Below are positions 1-5,993 of a stretch of 14,596 nucleotides of DNA, one piece after another. The DNA is from an uncultured Clostridia bacterium (GTDB lineage Bacteria > Bacillota > Clostridia > Lachnospirales > Anaerotignaceae), in assembly GCA_937888765.1 (NCBI GenBank), contig CALASU010000179.1, positions 1 through 14,596 on the forward strand, written 5' to 3'. The notes beneath the pieces are model-generated. The model saw only the letters and a program-made list of their open reading frames with translations, was not told the DNA's origin and ran no database searches. A program made the position numbers and the translations under genes. The stretch's first letter is position 1. Every line of letters begins with the position of its first letter.

Positions 1-160
1 AGATCATCACTATGGATATTTTTTTATTATTGCAACTTCATTTTACAATGTGCCAAATTAAAATACTGAAGGGGTATATCAAAAAAATTCTGGAAATTGT
101 ATTGTGATAGTGGAGTATGGTTAAATAAAATATTATTGATGCTATTTGAGTACGAATTTT

Positions 161-193
161 TTGTACCAATCCTGTACCAATTTTGTGCCAAAA
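161..193. repeat. three tandem 11-bp imperfect repeats
   Basis: Three consecutive 11-mers read TTGTACCAATC, CTGTACCAATT and TTGTGCCAAAA, sharing the core TGTRCCAA. A related TGTGCCAA occurs at about 50-57. Phased short direct repeats of this size in AT-rich DNA resemble protein-binding arrays, such as the arm-type sites of tyrosine recombinases. That reading is inference only, because no integrase gene lies inside the window. The repeats themselves are seen directly. Confidence 0.6.
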
Positions 194-306
194 TCCCTGG
201 ATTCGGTGCAGAATAATGCTGAAATATGGTACAGGGTAAGTGAGAAACCCTTATAAAATAGGCATTTGAAGGCATACAAAGAGTTTCAGAGAACTGGTTA
301 TAGGAT

Positions 307-336
307 TCCCTACAATGAAACCTATTAACGACTAAA
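307..336 (+). repeat. dispersed 30-bp direct repeat, copy 1
   Basis: This segment starts TCCCTACAATGAA and matches 4705-4734 at 26 of 30 positions in the same orientation. Read from position 309 both copies encode P-T-M-K-x-I-N-D-stop. Three of the four differences are transitions at third codon positions (AAA/AAG, ATT/ATC, AAC/AAT); the fourth gives P or H. That pattern suggests the last codons of two related genes, or attachment-type sequence derived from a gene 3' end. The open frame before this copy is only about 13 codons and then meets a stop, so no intact gene is attached. Confidence 0.55.
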
Positions 337-398
337 TCGTTGATTTTATAGGGTTTCTGAGGTTTTATATAGCTTAGAAAATAGTTTATATGATAAAT

Positions 399-433
399 TG
401 AAAGGCACTATCTGAGAGGATAGTGCCTTTTTA
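399..433. terminator. bidirectional intrinsic terminator after the AIPR gene
   Basis: A perfect 12-bp stem (AAAGGCACTATC at 401-412, GATAGTGCCTTT at 419-430) with a 6-nt loop sits directly beyond the stop codon of the minus-strand AIPR gene. The T-run is better on the plus strand, with an A-run at the other side, so it could stop transcription from either direction. Confidence 0.75.
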
Positions 434-2251
434 TTAAATCTTAATAGAAATAATTGATTTGTATGTAGCTAACTGATCATCCATAAGCTGGGTATCAATA
501 GCTTTTTTGATCATTGTGGTATAATCGGTGCTATTAGTTTTAATATAATTTGTTGTATACAAATTTGTTACAGTAGAATACATAGTGATGATGTTATTGA
601 TAGCATCGCGATCTTTAAGTGTATCTAAAATTTTCTTGGCTTGTCTTTGTTCACAATCATAACGCGAGAAGCAATCAATGAGATAAAATGGAACAACTCT
701 AATGGAGTTTCCTGCTTTTTCATTATCCTTTTTTGCTTTTTCAGCTCTCATATAAAGCAAATAAAGATCTAACAAAGCATCAGTTGTTACACTACCGCTT
801 TTAATAAAATCGATTACTTTTTTATGGCGGTCTTCTGTGATTTTTAAAAGATCTTTTTTGAAGTTATATGCATGGTAACCAGATTCTTGAAAAGCAACAA
901 TTACCTGTAATAGTTTCTCTAAAGGGATAAAGAAGTCTTTAACAGCTTTTGCATTTTCGAAACCAAATTTTTGTCTGCGGGCGATACTTTTTCCGCGGAG
1001 TTTTGTCAGTTGAGATTGCTGTTTATAGAATTTACTGAATTTTTCTTTATCACTTTGTTTAATTAAAAGAAGATAACCTTTTGATAGGAATTCATTCTGT
1101 AATCTGATAAATTCATTGCTGGTTGCAGCGAAAGACTTTTCGTCAATAGAATTTTGAGAATTATTGTATTTTACAATATTATCAAATAGATTTTCAGCAT
1201 TCTCTTTTTGTCTGTCAATTTGCAAGATCTTAACCATAATATATGTATCCTTGAATTCATCATCAAGAGAATCCTGATCCATGTCTCTTAAAGCCTCAAA
1301 AATAGAATTTACTGTTTGGCAGCCATTAACAATTTGAGGATTTATAACTTGAAATTTTGCAGTAATGGGGATAGGAGATGGATTTGGAGGAGTTGTATTA
1401 ACAGTTCCAAAAGCATCACAAATCATGGTTATCCCGTTATTATAGTAAAAGAAATTTTTGCGATCATTTTTGTCTTTTAATGTTCCAAAGATTTTATGAT
1501 TAATGCCCTTATTACCTAAATATTCACGAATATTTTTTTCAAAAATAGGGTATTGTTTTTCGAGGGCAGATTTATAAATTCTATAAATACAAGTAATAGG
1601 TACAAATGCATAACGGGCATCGAAGTTTACACCTAGATTATATTTTTCTCGATCAACATTAAGGATTGTTCCTTTATTAATACTTTCAATATCAACAGAC
1701 ATTTTTTTCTTGTTTATATTTGCTTCTCCAAAAAATTTTTCTTCTATATCATCCAAGTAGTAAACTTTTGCAAAAAATTTGGGGGCATATTTATTGTTAA
1801 AGTCGCTGATACATTTATCGACTTCTGGGCTTCGAGAATTGTTTGTGACATAAATATCAAGATGAACTGTAAAATCAGGAAGATCTTTATGTTTAGTATA
1901 CCAATTTTGAAGTTCTGCAGAGCGAGTATACGTACCATTTTCCAATATGTTTATTGGAGTAATTAAAAAGTTGTTTTTTACATAATCAGCAGAGAGATGT
2001 GTTTTTTCACTATAGTATTTATTTTGAACGATAAAAAGTTCATGTGTATCATCGTAGTATTCGAAAACATCAATACCACGATCATGATCGTCCAAAATTT
2101 TATCTTCAATCAATTCTTCATCTTCGTAAAAGAATTTATCTAAAATCCAAAAATTAAAAGCCCAGTCATCTTCCTTGATTTTAGAGACATTTGGAAAACG
2201 TTCTTGATAATCACGAATATCTTCTTCAATTTGTGTACGAAAATTTCCCAT
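434..2251 (-). CDS. AIPR family (abortive infection phage resistance) protein
   Basis: Predicted phage-defence protein of 605 residues with the hallmarks of the AIPR family (PF10592): FFYYNNGIT at about residues 267-275 and NPQIVNGCQT at 304-313. The N-terminal part carries a PD-(D/E)xK-like signature, GID around residue 61 and then a strand ending VQNKYY (Q76, K78), suggesting a nuclease fold with Gln in place of the usual Glu. The family is named from abortive-infection loci and is common in defence islands; its biochemical action is not well established. I chose the start at 2251 because GGAGG lies 6 nt upstream of that ATG. An in-frame ATG at 2281 would add ten residues but would put this ribosome site inside the gene. 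It is downstream of, and separately transcribed from, a radical SAM gene on the same strand. Nuclease activity is inferred, not shown. Confidence 0.85.
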   Translation of the reverse strand: MGNFRTQIEEDIRDYQERFPNVSKIKEDDWAFNFWILDKFFYEDEELIEDKILDDHDRGIDVFEYYDDTHELFIVQNKYYSEKTHLSADYVKNNFLITPINILENGTYTRSAELQNWYTKHKDLPDFTVHLDIYVTNNSRSPEVDKCISDFNNKYAPKFFAKVYYLDDIEEKFFGEANINKKKMSVDIESINKGTILNVDREKYNLGVNFDARYAFVPITCIYRIYKSALEKQYPIFEKNIREYLGNKGINHKIFGTLKDKNDRKNFFYYNNGITMICDAFGTVNTTPPNPSPIPITAKFQVINPQIVNGCQTVNSIFEALRDMDQDSLDDEFKDTYIMVKILQIDRQKENAENLFDNIVKYNNSQNSIDEKSFAATSNEFIRLQNEFLSKGYLLLIKQSDKEKFSKFYKQQSQLTKLRGKSIARRQKFGFENAKAVKDFFIPLEKLLQVIVAFQESGYHAYNFKKDLLKITEDRHKKVIDFIKSGSVTTDALLDLYLLYMRAEKAKKDNEKAGNSIRVVPFYLIDCFSRYDCEQRQAKKILDTLKDRDAINNIITMYSTVTNLYTTNYIKTNSTDYTTMIKKAIDTQLMDDQLATYKSIISIKI

Positions 2252-2300
2252 AATACACCTCCAATGAGTAAAATAAAACAAAAAATTAAACTTTTATTAA

Positions 2301-2329
2301 ATCTTACCAGATCAACAGAAGGAGATCAA
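2301..2329 (-). promoter_or_regulatory. possible sigma-A promoter of the AIPR gene
   Basis: On the minus strand TTGATC (2324-2329) is followed after 17 bp by TAAGAT (2301-2306). Each box matches 4 of 6 consensus positions. It lies between the terminator of the upstream gene and the AIPR start, where a promoter would be needed. The leader would be roughly 40 nt. Confidence 0.4.
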
Positions 2330-2352
2330 TGTTGTTTTAGACATATTGTATT

Positions 2353-2384
2353 AAAAAACTGGCATCTTTAAGATGCCAGTTTTA
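2353..2384 (-). terminator. intrinsic terminator of the radical SAM gene
   Basis: A near-perfect stem (ACTGGCATCTT pairing with AAGATGCCAGT, extended by A-T pairs) with a tiny loop lies just after the stop codon of the radical SAM gene and is followed on the minus strand by TTTTTT. It should uncouple that gene from the AIPR gene downstream. Confidence 0.85.
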
Positions 2385-2387
2385 TTT

Positions 2388-4214
2388 TTAACCTAAAGAA
2401 AATTCAACTAGATCACAAACATTTTTAAAACGTCGAGAACGGGTGGAAGTAGCTAAAATATCAATCTCTTTAAGAATAAGATCTTCTTTATTTTCATTTG
2501 CGAAGGATGCTTTTTGTACAATAGGGATTCTTAAGCATAATTTAGCTAAGAGGTTATCTCTATCATCATTGTTTAAAGTTTTAATATATTTTCCTAGTTC
2601 AGATAATTCAACTGTTAAAGAAGAATTATGTTTGCGAATAATTACAAGGTCAAGTTGTGCTGCTAATTTAGCATGGTTTTCTCCGTATTTCATATCAGCA
2701 CCGGATTTTTTTTCACCATAGAATAATTCATGCCCCAATTCTTCATAAGTTAATGCAGTTTTTTTCCTACTGAGAGCTGCAGTTACTCCGTATAAACCTG
2801 TGCTCAAATCACTATATTGAGGAATATTATCTTTCTCAACAGCTTCTAAATTATTACTATTTTTAATTAGTTTAAGAATATGATTTATATTTGTATTTAT
2901 AATTGTAGAAACTAGAATTTCGAGAAGATGTTTCTGATCCATCCAGCAGTTAGCATTTTTATAGGATAAACATAGCAAGTCAATTTGTTTAGTAAAATAC
3001 AATTCTAGCAATTTGTCAGGATCATTTATTATTTGTTCCCAACATTGGTTATGAGATTTACACCAATTACATTCAGGTTTATTTGCAAATCTTCTGCCAT
3101 AACCATATTGTTTTTCATAAATATTTTCATTTTCAAATTTTAAATCAAAAAATGCACTTGCTATTTTAGGGAAACCAGCTTCAAAATCTATCATTGCTTG
3201 ATATGCTGAGCAGTTTGTTGTTTTGTTGGTCTTGTAGTTTTGGTTGGCAATACAGAATTCTCTAAAAGACATTTTTTTGAAAAACTGTGGTTGGTTACAC
3301 CAGCGAGCCAATTGAATATACATATCTTTGTAGGGACTTTTTTTATAACTTTCAAATCTGATGATATAGGGTAAACTGCCGTATTTCATAAGAATTTTAA
3401 TGCGTGAAAAAGTATCCGCTATATCCTTTTCATCTTGAGAATTGTATGCACATAAAACATACATTTTACATACTTTAGGGGTATATCTTTTCCACAATTG
3501 AACTTTTTCGGTAATAATATCTTTATCGGATAGATGGTCGAAAGCAAAGATAAAATCACCATGATAGCGTGTTTTGGTAAAGCGCATAGCTTTTTTATCT
3601 GTCATAAGACGTAAATCTATTCCTTGGCGAAACTGAAAAGGTTTTCCAGCGGATTCAATATCATCTAAAACATTTTCCCATTGGGGTAAGGATAAAATAT
3701 TATCATCCCAAAGGTATAGAAAGGGACGGTCATTCTCTAGAAATTCTATAACAGGAGAATGCAGAAAAGCATGGTCGTATTTTTTATTTACACAAAAGGA
3801 ACATTTTCTGAAACATCCTCTAGAGGTAAAACCGATAGAATAATCCAAATAATCTGCAAAATGAGTTCTTTTTTTCCCTGCTGCAATTTGTGCTTCGACA
3901 TAATCTTTATAAAGATCGTAATAAGGCTTATGATGTTCGATTTCATCAGGTAAATTTTGTCCACCATCTTCAAAAAATCCTGTACCACCAATTGTTACAG
4001 TTTCCAAGTTTAATACCCAATCGGGCACCTTAGAAAATGTAAATACCTTAGAGATAAATACTTTTTCATAATTTTTTACTTGATCGTATGAATTATATAT
4101 GAGTTCAACATCATGACCATTTTCTTTATAAAAACCTGCAATTTTCATCAATGCAAGATTAGGATGACGAGTACCGTTATCCATAAGATCTGCATCAACC
4201 AGTCCTATTTTCAT
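2388..4214 (-). CDS. uncharacterised radical SAM protein with C-terminal extension
   Basis: A 608-residue protein. The N-terminal 120 residues (starting MKIGLVDADL, then HPNLALMKI) look like the Rossmann-type domain that precedes the core in B12-binding-like radical SAM enzymes, but no DxHxxG cobalamin motif is visible. The canonical CxxxCxxC cluster motif is at C134, C138 and C141 (GCFRKCSFC), so a 4Fe-4S cluster and SAM cleavage are expected. Further cysteines at C321, C335, C382, C385 and C391 (ECNWC...QC) could hold a second metal centre. Residues about 471-608 resemble winged-helix tails of restriction/defence proteins (TYEELGHEL, then YGENHAKLAAQL, VELSELGKYI and a basic TRSRRF near the end); this is pattern recall, not a search. 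From memory, compact proteins with a similar N-terminal half occur on gut-bacterial mobile elements without assigned function. AAGGAGG lies 8-9 nt before the chosen ATG. The substrate is unknown. Confidence 0.8.
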   Translation of the reverse strand: MKIGLVDADLMDNGTRHPNLALMKIAGFYKENGHDVELIYNSYDQVKNYEKVFISKVFTFSKVPDWVLNLETVTIGGTGFFEDGGQNLPDEIEHHKPYYDLYKDYVEAQIAAGKKRTHFADYLDYSIGFTSRGCFRKCSFCVNKKYDHAFLHSPVIEFLENDRPFLYLWDDNILSLPQWENVLDDIESAGKPFQFRQGIDLRLMTDKKAMRFTKTRYHGDFIFAFDHLSDKDIITEKVQLWKRYTPKVCKMYVLCAYNSQDEKDIADTFSRIKILMKYGSLPYIIRFESYKKSPYKDMYIQLARWCNQPQFFKKMSFREFCIANQNYKTNKTTNCSAYQAMIDFEAGFPKIASAFFDLKFENENIYEKQYGYGRRFANKPECNWCKSHNQCWEQIINDPDKLLELYFTKQIDLLCLSYKNANCWMDQKHLLEILVSTIINTNINHILKLIKNSNNLEAVEKDNIPQYSDLSTGLYGVTAALSRKKTALTYEELGHELFYGEKKSGADMKYGENHAKLAAQLDLVIIRKHNSSLTVELSELGKYIKTLNNDDRDNLLAKLCLRIPIVQKASFANENKEDLILKEIDILATSTRSRRFKNVCDLVEFSLG

Positions 4215-4242
4215 AGGATTTCCTCCTTACTATTATTTGCTG

Positions 4243-4271
4243 ATTATAATGAATCAATATTAGTAAAGGAA
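4243..4271 (-). promoter_or_regulatory. possible promoter of the radical SAM gene
   Basis: On the minus strand a perfect TATAAT (plus-strand ATTATA at 4243-4248) lies about 30 bp before the start codon. The -35 candidate 17 bp further upstream, TTCCTT, is poor. The -10 box and the short leader to a strong AAGGAGG site make this the best candidate. Confidence 0.4.
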
Positions 4272-4547
4272 TAGGAAGATATATAAATTCCTGATTCATT
4301 TAAAAATATTACTTCTTTATAATATAATGTTTAGGTGTGTCGTTAAAACTATACGATAAAAATGCTCTAATTGCAACGATTCATTCAGATATCATTGAAG
4401 AAAATCTATGAATTCTGTTGAAAGATATTTATATCACTATGGTGGATATGTTTTATAAGAAAGTCTTTTTGAATACAGAGACTGAATACAATTCCGGCAT
4501 ACATCTTGTTTTTCATTAGGTATTAAGCACTTTCGGAAAAATAAAAT

Positions 4548-4673
4548 ACGGATTTGCTGAAAAAAACTGACAACAGATTTTATGACAAATGGCGATGGAG
4601 ATATAGGAAGTGGTGGCAGGATATGAGAAGGAAGAATGTTGAGATTCTAGGCTTTGTGGGAGTTATGAGATGA
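4548..4673 (+). pseudogene. possible gene remnant, Trp/Arg-rich 41-codon fragment
   Basis: An open stretch of 41 codons ending in TGA encodes a fragment unusually rich in Trp and Arg (YDKWRWRYRKWWQDMRR) and ends GFVGVMR. It has no start codon with a ribosome site and is preceded in frame by TAA. It could be the decayed 3' end of a gene, or chance. I do not recognise the family. Confidence 0.2.
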
Positions 4674-4704
4674 TAAATCGAGATTTGAGATTCTAAAGAA
4701 CATG

Positions 4705-4734
4705 TCCCTACAATGAAGCATATCAATGACTAAA
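4705..4734 (+). repeat. dispersed 30-bp direct repeat, copy 2
   Basis: Matches 307-336 at 26 of 30 positions, same orientation. Together the copies bracket the AIPR/radical SAM gene pair, 4.4 kb apart. In the shared frame it ends V-P-T-M-K-H-I-N-D-stop, with the stop at the same place as in copy 1. The similarity stops abruptly upstream of TCCC. Confidence 0.55.
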
Positions 4735-4755
4735 ATTTGATAAATACAAGCATTA

Positions 4756-4792
4756 CGGCGATTCTCCGAGGAGAATCGTCGTTCTTGTCTTT
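4756..4792 (+). terminator. hairpin with weak T-tract
   Basis: A 12-bp stem with one G-U pair (CGGCGATTCTCC at 4756-4767 with GGAGAATCGTCG at 4770-4781) is followed by TTCTTGTCTTT. It probably ends whatever plus-strand transcript once crossed 4700-4750, or insulates the promoter at 4840. Confidence 0.55.
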
Positions 4793-4839
4793 AAAAACAA
4801 AATGAAATATGGAAGAAATATTTTTTCATACGCTTTTTC

Positions 4840-4868
4840 TTGATGTGAATGTATGACCTTGATATAAT
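4840..4868 (+). promoter_or_regulatory. strong sigma-A promoter
   Basis: TTGATG (4840-4845) and a perfect TATAAT (4863-4868) are separated by exactly 17 bp. The expected start is near 4875, giving a transcript that first meets the terminator at 4982-5024 and then, on readthrough, the PLD nuclease gene. Confidence 0.8.
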
Positions 4869-4873
4869 AGTAT

Positions 4874-4887
4874 TAAATCACGATTTA
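4874..4887. promoter_or_regulatory. operator-like inverted repeat at the start site
   Basis: TAAATC-AC-GATTTA is a perfect 6-bp inverted repeat placed just downstream of the -10 box, over the expected transcription start. This position suits a repressor site. No cognate regulator is identified. Confidence 0.35.
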
Positions 4888-4920
4888 GTAAATTAGGATT
4901 TGAATAAATAAGGTGATGAT

Positions 4921-5046
4921 ATGTTTAGAAGAAAAATAGAATTGATTTTTCTTCAGAATAAGTATATTTCCACCTACAGTTCGACATATCAGAAACTTCT
5001 GGATTTTCTGATATGTCGTTTTTTAATTTTAGGTCCTATTTATTGA
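4921..5046 (+). CDS. possible 41-aa leader peptide
   Basis: A short ORF (MFRRKIELIF...GPIY) starts 6 nt after AAGGTG, within the transcript of the promoter at 4840-4868. Its codons run straight through the terminator hairpin at 4982-5024 and stop at 5046, about 40 nt before the nuclease gene. A ribosome moving along it would prevent the terminator from folding, so it might act as a translation-coupled attenuator peptide. Equally it may be a chance ORF in a small non-coding RNA; the AT-rich composition and lack of any domain leave this open. Confidence 0.3.
   Translation: MFRRKIELIFLQNKYISTYSSTYQKLLDFLICRFLILGPIY
4928..4954 (+). other. perfect 10-bp RNA hairpin in the leader
   Basis: GAAGAAAAAT (4928-4937) pairs perfectly with ATTTTTCTTC (4945-4954) around a 7-nt loop. 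It lies at the start of the possible leader ORF and upstream of the terminator hairpin, giving the short transcript two consecutive stems. Confidence 0.5.
4982..5024 (+). terminator. intrinsic terminator between promoter and PLD nuclease gene
   Basis: A perfect 14-bp stem (CGACATATCAGAAA at 4982-4995 with its complement at 5005-5018) and a 9-nt loop are followed by TTTTTT. With the promoter at 4840-4868 it defines a transcript of about 150 nt and would limit expression of the genes downstream. Confidence 0.85.
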
Positions 5047-5087
5047 TTCAAATAGTTAATGGAATGATATGAAAAAAGGAGAGCAAT

Positions 5088-5993
5088 ATGTTACGTCCTG
5101 GATTATATGAACAGGTCATCAATAAGCGATTGAATGAAGAGCTTTTAAAAATTCCTGCTGCACGTCAAGCAAAGGGGGCTATTGATCAAGCGGATGCATC
5201 TAAAGTATTGACACAATATATATCTGAGATTGTGCAACAAGGGTTAGATATTGTAGGTGAAAATGGAAAGGTATCTGCGCAGATTGCATTGATCAATCAA
5301 ATTGTGGGTTTGATTCAAAGTGAAACAAATAATGAAGAATTATCAGAATTTACAATCGCAGAAAGAGCAGAGCAATTATTAGCTTTATTAAAGGAAAATG
5401 ATCCCAGACTTATTTTAGGGCAAGAGGCAAAGGATATAGAGCGTCCGGAAACTTCAATGGTACAAAGTAGTTTATTTACAGGGGCTATACATGAACCGCA
5501 GATGTATTCGGAGCTCAAGAAGGAAATTCGCTCTGCAGATCGGATTGATTTATTGGTATCATTTATCAAATGGAGTGGTCTTCGTTTACTTATGGATGAA
5601 TTGCGGGAGTTTACGCAGAATGGCGGTAAATTACGTGTGATTACAACTGCTTATATGGGGGCTACAGATATTAAGGCGATTGAAGAATTGTATAAACTTC
5701 CGAACACTGAGATCAAAGTGAGTTACGATACCAAGCGTACAAGATTGCATGCAAAGGCGTATGTTTTTTATCGGGATACTGGTTTTACAACTGCATATGT
5801 AGGGTCATCCAATTTTTCCAATGCGGCAATATCCAGCGGATTGGAATGGAATATAAAGGTAACGGCAAAAGATTTGCCTTCTACGCTTCAGAAAATATCT
5901 GCAACATTTGACAGTTATTGGAATGCTACAGAGTTTGAAGATTATCAGGAAGCAGAACGGGACCGCTTTTTGTGTGCTTTAAAAGCGGAATGA
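5088..5993 (+). CDS. phospholipase D-like nuclease domain (N-terminal part of a PLD/helicase/DUF3427 protein)
   Basis: A 301-residue protein with an N-terminal alpha-helical region (to about residue 110), then a PLD-like domain: SSLFTGAIHEPQMYSEL around 128-144, LLVSFIKWSGLRLL near 154-167, and the catalytic half-motif H221-x-K223 followed by G239-S-S-N242. Proteins of this family are normally one chain of PLD nuclease, SF2 helicase and DUF3427, probably acting in DNA cleavage or defence. Here a TGA at 5991-5993 ends the chain exactly where the linker to the helicase would start, and the next ORF continues in the same frame, so this looks like a nonsense split; CGA to TGA would be one simple cause. 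The start follows AAAGGAGAGCAAT with good spacing. Nuclease activity could survive if the single HKD-type domain dimerises. Confidence 0.75.
   Translation: MLRPGLYEQVINKRLNEELLKIPAARQAKGAIDQADASKVLTQYISEIVQQGLDIVGENGKVSAQIALINQIVGLIQSETNNEELSEFTIAERAEQLLALLKENDPRLILGQEAKDIERPETSMVQSSLFTGAIHEPQMYSELKKEIRSADRIDLLVSFIKWSGLRLLMDELREFTQNGGKLRVITTAYMGATDIKAIEELYKLPNTEIKVSYDTKRTRLHAKAYVFYRDTGFTTAYVGSSNFSNAAISSGLEWNIKVTAKDLPSTLQKISATFDSYWNATEFEDYQEAERDRFLCALKAE

Larger units (their letters stand above)
1..398. other. gene-free AT-rich left margin
   Basis: No convincing coding region is visible here on either strand; the only sizeable open frame (27-275, minus) has no ribosome site and no recognisable domain. 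The stretch holds the 11-bp tandem repeats, one copy of a dispersed 30-bp repeat at 307-336, and an imperfect hairpin at about 317-357 (GAAACCTAT pairing with ATAGGGTTTC with one bulge, plus AACGA/TCGTT). It looks like the boundary or non-coding tail of an acquired segment. Confidence 0.5.

Noticed and set aside
27..275. 82-codon minus-strand ORF at the left edge
   Set aside because: No ribosome site and no domain; it overlaps the 11-bp tandem repeats and reads like random AT-rich sequence.
307..357. CRISPR-like or tRNA-like element
   Set aside because: Only two distant copies of the repeat exist, with no regular spacers, no cas genes and no cloverleaf; the imperfect hairpin here is not enough for an RNA gene call.
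2252..2281. Upstream in-frame ATG of the AIPR gene (2281)
   Set aside because: The ten extra residues (MFYFTHWRCI) cover the GGAGG ribosome site that fits the ATG at 2251.
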